In this document: piece by piece, positions 5,363-11,426 of the stretch | Layout: each line of letters opens with the position of its first letter | Numbering within the stretch: position 1 is the first letter of the stretch | Assembly (NCBI GenBank): GCA_046537735.1 | Contig: JBKHKH010000058.1 | Span: 1 to 11,426, forward strand | DNA from: JdFR-22 sp046537735 | GTDB lineage: Archaea > Halobacteriota > Archaeoglobi > Archaeoglobales > Archaeoglobaceae | DNA: 11,426 bases | Direction: 5' to 3' | Position numbers and translations under genes: made by a program | The notes under the pieces: generated by a model | Told to the model about the DNA's origin: nothing | Database searches by the model: none | The model's input: the letters and a program-made list of their open reading frames with translations, nothing else

Positions 5363-5384
5363 CTCTACATGATTTTGTTGAATT

Positions 5385-6560
5385 ATGCACGGATTCGATA
5401 TTCAGCAGAAACCATTCATAATTTTCTGGGAAGTCACCAGGGCTTGCCTGCTCTCCTGCAAGCACTGCAGGGCCAGGGCTCAAAAGAAAAGGCATCCAGA
5501 TGAGCTGGACACTGAAGAAGTATTCAAAGTCATTGATCAGATCACTGATTTCGGCGAGCCGTATCCGCTGGTGGTGTTCACCGGCGGTGACCCCCTGATG
5601 AGGGAAGACATTTTTGATATCGTTAGATACGCCACTTCCAGGGGTATAAGGTCTGCAATGGCCTTTAGCGGAACCAAGCTGGCCACTGAAGATAGAATGA
5701 AGGAGATGAAGAGGTCAGGGATTGCGAGGGTTGCCATAAGTCTTGACGGCAGCAATCCTGAGATCCACGATTACTTTAGAGGTATCTCCGGCACTTTCGA
5801 AATAAGTATGGATATCCTGCGGATGACCAGAGAGCTGGACATATCCAGGCAGATAAATACCACAGTGACCAATTTCAATATCCAAGATCTTCCCAACATA
5901 ATGAATATCGGGATCGAGAACGGAATTGTGCTGTGGGACGTTTTCTTCGTGGTCCCCACCGGCAGGGCAAAGGCAGAATACATGCCCACCTCCATCCAGT
6001 TCGAGGACGTGTTGAACTGGTTATACGATGTGGGAAATCAGACTCCCCTTAACGTCAAGAGCTCTGCAGCAACCCACCTGAGAAGAATAGAGTATATGAG
6101 GGACGCAGGAATATATAACAGGAAGCCCGGAGAAGTCTATCACCAGCTCATGGGACAGCTCAACAATACCGTATCCAGCACAAACTTCGGGGACTCAAAA
6201 AAAGCTGTTATTTCCGGTGCTCACGGCAGGAGCCTTGCCTCCGACGGTATCAAGAGGAGCATGGGTATAACCGATGGGAGAGGAATGTTATTTATCAGCC
6301 ACGTGGGAGAAGTCTATCCCAGCGGATTCTTACCTATTGTCGCCGGTAGTGTGAGGGAGACAACCCTCAAAAACATCTACATGGAAACGGATATATTCAA
6401 AGACCTCAAAGACGCTGACAAACTGAAGGGGAAGTGCGGGAAATGCGAGTTCAGGTACATGTGCGGGGGTTCACGGGCCAGAGCCTACGCCATGAGCGGT
6501 GATTATCTCGAGGCAGAGCCCAGATGCGTCTATCCCACCGGAGAAGTAGTGCTGGATTGA
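5385..6560 (+). CDS. Radical SAM protein with a reduced C-terminal SPASM/twitch-type cluster domain
   Basis: The 391-residue protein opens with WEVTRACLLSCKHCRA, giving the CxxxCxxC motif (Cys21, 25, 28) that binds the SAM-cleaving 4Fe-4S cluster. TGGDP (66-70) and SLDGSNPEIHDYFRG are further radical SAM core motifs. The C-terminus has Cys351, 354, 360 and 381 in CGKCEFRYMCGG...C spacing, enough for one auxiliary Fe-S cluster rather than the two of full SPASM domains. The layout (FWEVTRAC, HCRARAQ, DELDTEE, GEVYPSGFLP) resembles the TIGR04053-type radical SAM/SPASM family, which is also related to the heme-pathway enzymes NirJ/AhbC/AhbD. The substrate is unknown. No peptide precursor or heme gene is beside it, so peptide maturation or tetrapyrrole work cannot be chosen from context. 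Confidence 0.88.
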   Translation: MHGFDIQQKPFIIFWEVTRACLLSCKHCRARAQKKRHPDELDTEEVFKVIDQITDFGEPYPLVVFTGGDPLMREDIFDIVRYATSRGIRSAMAFSGTKLATEDRMKEMKRSGIARVAISLDGSNPEIHDYFRGISGTFEISMDILRMTRELDISRQINTTVTNFNIQDLPNIMNIGIENGIVLWDVFFVVPTGRAKAEYMPTSIQFEDVLNWLYDVGNQTPLNVKSSAATHLRRIEYMRDAGIYNRKPGEVYHQLMGQLNNTVSSTNFGDSKKAVISGAHGRSLASDGIKRSMGITDGRGMLFISHVGEVYPSGFLPIVAGSVRETTLKNIYMETDIFKDLKDADKLKGKCGKCEFRYMCGGSRARAYAMSGDYLEAEPRCVYPTGEVVLD

Positions 6561-6585
6561 GCGTCTAGAAAGGACCAATCCGCTC
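6554..6585. terminator. Overlapping inverted repeats between convergent genes
   Basis: The radical SAM and pheT genes converge with only 24 bp between stop codons. Two overlapping stems are possible here: GGATTG (6554-6559) with CAATCC (6576-6581), and GAGCG (6559-6563) with CGCTC (6581-6585). A bidirectional terminator is plausible, but there is no long T run on either strand, so the call is weak. Confidence 0.25.
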
Positions 6586-8234
6586 TAAAGAACTTTTCCG
6601 GTATCGAATATCGCCGAGAGGTTTATCTCCATTCCTGCCACCGGCGTACTCAGATAAAAGTTGTTCAGGACCTGGGGGTGCAGCTCTCCAAAAACACCCA
6701 CTTCCTTACCATTCACTATTATGCTGGCTCTCCTTCCGGATATGAAAGCTCCATCATCACTCTCTTCCACCTCCCACCGGACATCCAGTTCCTTCATGAA
6801 GGATTGCACAAGGCTTCTTACCTCCGCAAAATTCGCTTTGGAGTGAGTGGTGCACGCAGATAGCTTTAAACAGTTCTCCATTTTAATGATAGCATCCCCC
6901 GCTTCAAAAATTCTCTGGGGAAGAGCGTAGTGCTTGTTCATGGACAGGATCTCCAGAAGCTTGGGTAAAATATCTGTTCTCAGTATGGTGTGGTCCTCGG
7001 TTATGGGGTGCATTACGGGGGTATGATGCTCCCATGAACGTGTCTCCCTGAGCATTTTTTGGTATTGCATCTTTTCATTGGTGAGGGTAAAGCTGATGAC
7101 CTCCATGTAGCCCAAACCGGTCATGATCTCCCTGGCAACATCCTTCACATCGTTCCACTTGTGGCTTAAGCCTATAGTAGTAGTAGGAGGATACTCAGGC
7201 TCGATCCTGTCGTAACCATATCCTATCCCGATATCCTCGATCACGTCCCACTCATGGAGCACATCCGCCCTGTAAGCAGGGATCATGACCTTCAAACTGT
7301 CCCCATCAACTTCCACTTCCGTCCCGAACCTCATCTTTTCCAGGGCATCCTTTATCTCCTCACCGGATAGCTCGAAGCCGAGAAGTTCCTCTACTTCCTG
7401 CTTATCGATGTTCATCTCCTTGCCCGTTAGATCAGGTGTTCTCTCAGATCTATCGGGGTATATCACCTTGACCTCTTCCAGCACTCCGCCCCTGTCGGCG
7501 AGCATGGAAGTGAGGATGTTGAGTGCCTTATCCACATTTTCATCGAAACCGGTTACATCTATGAACAGGTCCGTTGTTCCCTCGGTCACCCTGGTCTTCT
7601 CCGCATTGATCACCGGAGGGAATGAGATCGCCTCATCCTTGCTGTCAATGATCATGGGGAACTTATCCTTACCCTCAAGTATGAAACTGTAATCCTTACC
7701 TTTTGGATGGTCCGTTAGTATTTCTCCTACGCTCATATTATTGTGGAAGTCCAGAGGCACAAAAGAGTAATCTCTATCAACTGCAGTGTATCTGAGGGGA
7801 AAATAGACCTTGCTGAGGTCGTGGACCCCTATAGCCATCTTCCTTCTATTCCTCCCTATAGTCCAGTGCAAGTCCTCCTGAACATCCATTAGGGACCGGA
7901 TAACCTCATCTTTCATGCGGATGTTGCGAACCACGCAGCACACGATCCTGGGCCTGACCTCGAACACCGGAGGCTCAACCTTTAGCTCCCAGTCACTGCT
8001 CTTCACCTCGTACTGCCTGTAACCTTTTTCCACATCCATGAAGCCTCTCAAGGCTCTGGCGACCCCTTCGATGCTGTAGAGGTCGGGTCTGTTGGGGAAG
8101 AACTCTATATCGACCGTCTCCTCATCCATCCTCTCGATGTCGCATCCCAGCAGGGGTAACCTATCCAGGATCTCGTCCCTGCTCTTTTCCACCAGCCTCT
8201 CCAGCTCATCCCAGAAAAGATGAATTACAGGCAT
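6585..8234 (-). CDS. pheT: Phenylalanyl-tRNA synthetase beta subunit, archaeal type
   Basis: The 549-residue length is normal for archaeal PheT, which lacks the tRNA-binding and anticodon-binding domains of the roughly 800-residue bacterial form. The start MPVIHLFWDELERLV, the VDIEFFPNRPDLYSIEGVARALRGF block (about 42-66) and the AYRADVLHEWDVIEDIGIGYGYDRI block of the B5 region (about 327-351) are characteristic. The C-terminal part (about 350-549) is the inactive synthetase-like core that supports PheS, with editing residues in the middle B3/B4 region. Together with PheS it forms the (alpha-beta)2 enzyme that attaches Phe to tRNA-Phe and edits Tyr-tRNA-Phe. It starts 10 nt after the pheS stop, so it is co-transcribed and probably translationally coupled. 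It ends 24 bp from the convergent radical SAM gene. Confidence 0.97.
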   Translation of the reverse strand: MPVIHLFWDELERLVEKSRDEILDRLPLLGCDIERMDEETVDIEFFPNRPDLYSIEGVARALRGFMDVEKGYRQYEVKSSDWELKVEPPVFEVRPRIVCCVVRNIRMKDEVIRSLMDVQEDLHWTIGRNRRKMAIGVHDLSKVYFPLRYTAVDRDYSFVPLDFHNNMSVGEILTDHPKGKDYSFILEGKDKFPMIIDSKDEAISFPPVINAEKTRVTEGTTDLFIDVTGFDENVDKALNILTSMLADRGGVLEEVKVIYPDRSERTPDLTGKEMNIDKQEVEELLGFELSGEEIKDALEKMRFGTEVEVDGDSLKVMIPAYRADVLHEWDVIEDIGIGYGYDRIEPEYPPTTTIGLSHKWNDVKDVAREIMTGLGYMEVISFTLTNEKMQYQKMLRETRSWEHHTPVMHPITEDHTILRTDILPKLLEILSMNKHYALPQRIFEAGDAIIKMENCLKLSACTTHSKANFAEVRSLVQSFMKELDVRWEVEESDDGAFISGRRASIIVNGKEVGVFGELHPQVLNNFYLSTPVAGMEINLSAIFDTGKVL

Positions 8235-8244
8235 GATCTCACTC

Positions 8245-9696
8245 TCACTCTCTAAAGCTCTTTACAACCGGGAAGTCCCTCAGCCAGCCGATGTCCGGCA
8301 CATAAAGTCTTCTGAGGTCCTTCATACCCATGCGCAGCATGGCCAGTCTTCCCACCCCGATCCCCCAGGCGAGCACTTTATCTTTAATCCCCAGAGGGTA
8401 GGTCACTTCCTTCCTGAATATCCCTGCCCCCCCTAACTCTATCCACCCCATTCCTTCCACGTAAACTTCCGTCTCCACACTGGGCTCCGTATAAGGGAAG
8501 TACCCGGGTCTGAACCGGATATCCTCAAACCCCATCTTAAAGAAGAACTCCTTAAGCAATCCAAGTAAATGTTTGAAACCTACATTCTTATCAAGGACCA
8601 CACCCTCCAGTTGATCGAACTCCGGAAGGTGTGTAGCGTCAATGCTCTCCCGTCTGTACACTCTATCGAAGGAGAATGCTTTAACTGGAGGTCGAGGATT
8701 GTTGGCAAGGTGGTGGATAGTTATAGCTGTGGTATGGGTTCTCAGCACGAGTTGTCTTGCCTTTTTCTGGCTCCATTCACCACCCCATCCTGTAGAGCCT
8801 GTCTCCCACCCGTTCTCATGAGTGCTCTTCACGCTGTCAACGTATTCCCCGTCCAGGTCAACATATTTATCCAGGTAAAATGTGTCCTGCATATCTCTGG
8901 CGGGGTGGTCCTGAGGCTGGAACAATGCATCGAAATTCCAGAAGGAGCTCTGAACATAGTTTCCCTTGATCTCCGTAAAACCCATCTCCAAGAATATCTT
9001 GCGGCACTCCTCGATTATCCTCTCATAGGGATGCATTTTAGCCGTAAAAATGTCTTCTGAGGGCTTGTGAATATCATATTCCAGAAACTCCACATTCCTC
9101 CACCTGCCGGAGACTAGAATCTCGGGGAAAAGGTCGGCCACCATTTCCTTGAGCTCCACATCTGGCTTATCCACCAGCTTAACAAATATCTGTTTATGCT
9201 CCTCCGGAACAACCAGATTCCTCTTCAACAGGTTTGATAGCGTCTGGTCATCTACCTCACTTTGTCTTCCCTCTTCGATCAGCTTCAAAGCATCTTTTTC
9301 TTCCAGCTGCTGTAGCGGGTTTTCGGACTTTATACTTATTTCTCCATTATCTATGGTGATCATTCCTTTCTTCTTGAGCCATCCCACAGCTATCCCCACT
9401 TCCTTTTTCCCTACTTCCTGCTGGATGCGGGACATCTCGGTTATACCCTTGTTCACTGCTTGCAGAACCCTTTCTTCCGGCAAGCCCTCTTGGAGGTACT
9501 TTCTGCCTTCTTCACTGAGGTAGTATTCCGTGTGGATCTGGGTGTTCACTTCAGCATAATCCTTCTCCTCCAGCATGTGAGCTGCTTTAAGAACAGCGTC
9601 CCTATTCATTTTGGTAATGTCCACTGCTTTATCTACCAAATACTCTTTTCCCACTTCTAATGATTTGAGTAAGGTAATCTCTACCGGAGACAGCAT
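8245..9696 (-). CDS. pheS: Phenylalanyl-tRNA synthetase alpha subunit, archaeal type
   Basis: The 483 residues include about 200 N-terminal residues of winged-helix-like tRNA-binding repeats (start MLSPVEITLLKSLE, EEGRKYLQEGLPEER), then the class II catalytic core. Motif 2 is FDRVYRRESIDATHLPEF (from about 343), followed by RFRPGYFPYTEPSVE, and motif 3 is GIGVGRLAMLR (445-455). HPARDMQDTFY is the usual aromatic-pocket approach segment of archaeal and eukaryotic PheS. It catalyses ATP-dependent activation of Phe and transfer to tRNA-Phe, with PheT as partner in the cytoplasm. AGGAAG lies upstream of the ATG. The gene is first in the pheS-pheT operon and diverges from rpo7, with 130 bp between their starts. 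Confidence 0.97.
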   Translation of the reverse strand: MLSPVEITLLKSLEVGKEYLVDKAVDITKMNRDAVLKAAHMLEEKDYAEVNTQIHTEYYLSEEGRKYLQEGLPEERVLQAVNKGITEMSRIQQEVGKKEVGIAVGWLKKKGMITIDNGEISIKSENPLQQLEEKDALKLIEEGRQSEVDDQTLSNLLKRNLVVPEEHKQIFVKLVDKPDVELKEMVADLFPEILVSGRWRNVEFLEYDIHKPSEDIFTAKMHPYERIIEECRKIFLEMGFTEIKGNYVQSSFWNFDALFQPQDHPARDMQDTFYLDKYVDLDGEYVDSVKSTHENGWETGSTGWGGEWSQKKARQLVLRTHTTAITIHHLANNPRPPVKAFSFDRVYRRESIDATHLPEFDQLEGVVLDKNVGFKHLLGLLKEFFFKMGFEDIRFRPGYFPYTEPSVETEVYVEGMGWIELGGAGIFRKEVTYPLGIKDKVLAWGIGVGRLAMLRMGMKDLRRLYVPDIGWLRDFPVVKSFRE

Positions 9697-9713
9697 TAAA
9701 TCACTTCCTGAGG

Positions 9714-9740
9714 TAGCAAATTTGCTAAGGTTTAAATTTT
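9714..9740 (-). promoter_or_regulatory. pheS promoter with a perfect 14-bp palindrome (candidate operator)
   Basis: On the minus strand the TATA-like AAAATTTAAA (9740-9731) is followed at once by TAGCAAATTTGCTA (9727-9714), a perfect 14-bp palindrome. The expected transcription start is near 9710, so the palindrome lies between TATA box and start site. Repressors in archaea often bind exactly there and block TBP/TFB or RNA polymerase. The regulator is unknown. Confidence 0.5.
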
Positions 9741-9768
9741 TTAGGTTTTGATGAGGAAGGATGGAAGG

Positions 9769-9783
9769 ATAAATTTATATTAT
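9769..9783 (+). promoter_or_regulatory. TATA element of the rpo7 operon
   Basis: AAATTTATATTATG forms a good TATA box after purine-rich GGAAGGAT, which could act as the BRE. The predicted start near 9803 leaves a leader of about 24 nt that carries GGTGA (9817-9820 region) 6 nt before the ATG at 9827. It lies back to back with the pheS promoter. Confidence 0.5.
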
Positions 9784-9826
9784 GACTTCTTGGCTATTTT
9801 AAAGTAAAAATTTCTGGTGAAGTTTT

Positions 9827-10399
9827 ATGTATGCGAGGATAAAGGTTACCGATACAGTCAGAGTCCCCCCCTCAAGATTCGGAGAAGATACTGAAGTAGT
9901 AGTAAGGGATTTGCTGTGGCAGCAGTTCGAGGGAAGATTGGACAGGGATTACGGCATGATCGTGGGCATTGAAACCATTGAAGACATTGGCGAGGGAAGG
10001 ATCATCGAGGGGGATGGAGCAGTTTACTATGAAGTGGACTTCACAGCTATTGCCTTCAAACCCACTCTCCAGGAAGTCATAGAGGGTGGAGTTGTAGAAG
10101 TTGTTGAGTTCGGGGCTTTCGTCTCCATCGGTCCTTTAGATGCCCTTCTTCACATGAGCCAGATAATGGACGATTACATGGTTTACGATGAAAAGAACAA
10201 GAAATTGATGGGAAAGGAGACCAAGAAAACCATCACCGAAGGTGACTCCGTCAGGGCGAGAATAGTTGCCCTCAGCCTCAAAGAGAGAGAGCCGGAAAAA
10301 AGCAAGATAGGATTGACCATGAGACAGCCCTGGCTGGGAACGCTCAAATGGCTCGAAGACGATATAAAGAAAGTGGAAGAGAAAGTAGAGGGAAGCTAA
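9827..10399 (+). CDS. rpo7: DNA-directed RNA polymerase subunit Rpo7 (RpoE')
   Basis: The 190 residues match the archaeal homologue of eukaryotic Rpb7 in length and layout. An N-terminal RNP-like tip domain (1 to about 78) starts with MYARIKVTDTVRVPPSRFGED. A C-terminal S1/OB RNA-binding domain (about 80-165) contains VVEFGAFVSIGPLDALLHMSQI and ends with KIGLTMRQPWLG. With Rpo4 it forms the polymerase stalk, which binds nascent RNA and aids open-complex formation and termination. GGTGA precedes the ATG. It heads an operon with spt4 (28 nt), the dephospho-CoA kinase gene (25 nt) and rps24e (44 nt), an order widely conserved in Euryarchaeota. rpo4 is not in this window, as is usual. Confidence 0.97.
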   Translation: MYARIKVTDTVRVPPSRFGEDTEVVVRDLLWQQFEGRLDRDYGMIVGIETIEDIGEGRIIEGDGAVYYEVDFTAIAFKPTLQEVIEGGVVEVVEFGAFVSIGPLDALLHMSQIMDDYMVYDEKNKKLMGKETKKTITEGDSVRARIVALSLKEREPEKSKIGLTMRQPWLGTLKWLEDDIKKVEEKVEGS

Positions 10400-10427
10400 A
10401 GCAAAATAATTGAATTGAGGTGCTGTT

Positions 10428-10613
10428 ATGGAAGTGGCATGCAGGAACTGCAAATTTATCAACATTGATTCTTCGGCCTGCAAGAACTGCGGGAGTACGG
10501 ACCTTACCAAGGAGTGGTACGGTTACGTAATCATCATCAACCCCGAAAAAAGCGAAATGGCCCAGAAACTGGGTATCAAGCTTCCAGGGAAATACGCCCT
10601 AAAAGTGGGATGA
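10428..10613 (+). CDS. spt4: Transcription elongation factor Spt4 (RpoE'')
   Basis: The 61-residue protein has the four-Cys zinc ribbon CRNC (Cys5, Cys8) and CKNC (Cys18, Cys21). Then come GSTDLTKEWYGYVIIINPEKSEMAQKLG and GKYALKVG, the conserved archaeal Spt4 tail. Spt4 binds the NGN domain of Spt5 and stabilises the processivity clamp on RNA polymerase. The length is normal and no key residue is missing. GAGGTG lies 6 nt before the ATG. Placement directly after rpo7 links two transcription-machinery proteins in one transcript. Confidence 0.96.
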   Translation: MEVACRNCKFINIDSSACKNCGSTDLTKEWYGYVIIINPEKSEMAQKLGIKLPGKYALKVG

Positions 10614-10638
10614 ACAGCAGGATTAACAAGAAGATAAG

Positions 10639-11220
10639 ATGCTGAAACTAACAGAAGAGCTGAGAGAAAAGTGCTCCAGACCCTTTGGCAGACTCTATTC
10701 TGGAAATGATGTTGAGATAACGAATATCGAAGAAATACAGGACTATTCACTACTCATATGTGTGGGAGACGTGGTGAGCTATCACGCCCTTAACTCTGGA
10801 TTGAGGCCCCACATCATTTTGATGGATAAAAAGACCAAAAGAGAGTTCAATGAAGAGATATCGGATAAGGTCGATCGTTTGAGCCGGGATTATGAGGTCG
10901 TTGACGTTGAGAACCCTATCGGATGCGTCTCTGCCGACCTCGCCCAGAAGATCGAAAGCTCTCTAAGTAGGGTAAATTCAGGCCAGAAAATTAAAATGGT
11001 GGTAGAGGGTGAAGAGGACCTGGCAGTAATCCCTCTGGTATGTATTCTACCTCAAAACTCCCTGATCATCTACGGCCAACCACACCAGGGAGTTGTGGCT
11101 CTCAAGGTAACACCTGATAAAAAAATACTAATACACCACATATTAAGGAAAATGGAGAAGGTCAACGGGAACGGAAATGAAGTAATGACCATCTGCGGAG
11201 TGAAAGACGCTGAAATATAA
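10639..11220 (+). CDS. GTP-dependent dephospho-CoA kinase (DUF359 family)
   Basis: The 193 residues carry the DUF359 signatures: VGDVVSYHAL (42-51), MDKKTKR (62-68), NPIGCVS (92-98), VEGEEDLAVIPL (122-133) and YGQPHQGVV (145-153). The founding characterised member is the Thermococcus enzyme that phosphorylates dephospho-CoA with GTP. This is the last step of archaeal CoA synthesis and replaces the unrelated bacterial CoaE. Asp44, Asp63, Lys65, Thr66 and Arg68 are the conserved polar positions I can see. The extra C-terminal stretch after about residue 175 is variable. The function rests on family assignment. No strong Shine-Dalgarno site is present; it is 25 nt after spt4 and in the same operon. 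Confidence 0.93.
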   Translation: MLKLTEELREKCSRPFGRLYSGNDVEITNIEEIQDYSLLICVGDVVSYHALNSGLRPHIILMDKKTKREFNEEISDKVDRLSRDYEVVDVENPIGCVSADLAQKIESSLSRVNSGQKIKMVVEGEEDLAVIPLVCILPQNSLIIYGQPHQGVVALKVTPDKKILIHHILRKMEKVNGNGNEVMTICGVKDAEI

Positions 11221-11264
11221 ACCGTATAATGAGTATAACCGCATCAAGGAAAGGAGGTGAAGTT

Positions 11265-11426
11265 ATGGAAGTAACAGTAGAAAAAGACAATCAGAACCCT
11301 GTCTTAAAGAGGAAAGAGATCCACTTTAAAGTGAAGTTCGACTCACAGACACCTTCCAGAAGTGACATAAAGCAGAAGCTGGCAGGTCTCTACGCCACAA
11401 GCGCAGAGAACGTAGTGGTTGACTAC
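11265..11426 (+). CDS. rps24e: Small ribosomal subunit protein S24e (3' truncated)
   Basis: The 54 codons visible run off the window edge. The start MEVTVEKDNQNPVLKRKEI is the typical S24e opening (strand, then NPLLKRKE). FKVKFDSQTPSRSDIKQKLA matches the conserved TPSR-DIR-KLA helix, and ENVVVDY is the expected next strand. Full-length archaeal S24e is about 100 residues, so roughly half is here. GGAGGTGA (11254-11261) lies 4 nt before the ATG and is the strongest Shine-Dalgarno site in the window, suiting a highly made ribosomal protein. A TATA-like TATAATGAGTATAA at 11225-11238 might give extra transcription inside the operon. In relatives the next gene is usually rps27ae. Confidence 0.95.
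   Translation, partial: MEVTVEKDNQNPVLKRKEIHFKVKFDSQTPSRSDIKQKLAGLYATSAENVVVDY

Noticed and set aside
1..11426. CRISPR arrays, insertion sequences, toxin-antitoxin pairs, defence or prophage genes
   Set aside because: I found no regularly spaced repeats, transposase or integrase motifs, or recognised defence domains. The tRNA-Gln gene shows no adjacent integrase or duplicated 3' end that would mark an integration site.

Overview
The window is archaeal and most likely euryarchaeal. The diagnostic evidence is the linked order rpo7 (RpoE') - spt4 - GTP-dependent dephospho-CoA kinase (DUF359) - ribosomal protein S24e, together with archaeal-type PheS and PheT. AT-rich TATA-like boxes lie about 25-30 bp upstream of starts, and Shine-Dalgarno sites match an archaeal 16S tail (a perfect GGAGGTGA before rps24e). 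A textbook archaeal C/D box sRNA is also present. I cannot name a genus; a methanogen or a Thermoplasmatota-related lineage are both possible.

Layout. 1-899 (+): 3' part of a TauE/SafE-type transporter, translationally coupled to an unrecognised three-TM protein. 900-1563: a long AT-rich gap without a convincing protein gene, containing a well-folded candidate small RNA. 1564-1636 (-): tRNA-Gln(UUG). 1848-2738 (-): lipoprotein with tandem LEA14-like domains. 2834-2890 (+): C/D box sRNA between two minus-strand genes. 2898-3425 (-): nicotinamidase-type cysteine hydrolase. 3473-3610 (-): a 45-codon ORF starting at GTG behind an ideal Shine-Dalgarno site. 3925-5341 (+): PhoU then a Nif3-family protein. 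5385-6560 (+): radical SAM protein with one C-terminal Cys-rich cluster motif. 6585-9696 (-): pheS-pheT operon. 9827-end (+): the rpo7-spt4-DUF359-rps24e information-processing operon, cut by the window edge.

How it fits together. The right half is conserved core: tRNA charging diverges from transcription (RNAP stalk, Spt4 elongation factor), CoA synthesis and the small ribosomal subunit. The left half is a set of short accessory units separated by regulatory DNA. Several genes there (lipoprotein, nicotinamidase, radical SAM) have the TATA element so close to the ATG that their mRNAs are probably leaderless or nearly so. The core genes, phoU and the 45-codon ORF carry Shine-Dalgarno sites.

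The observations most worth following are the C/D box sRNA, the three-way-junction RNA candidate at about 971-1190, the short GTG ORF, and the perfect 14-bp palindrome between the pheS TATA box and its expected transcription start. I saw no CRISPR array, insertion sequence or obvious defence system.
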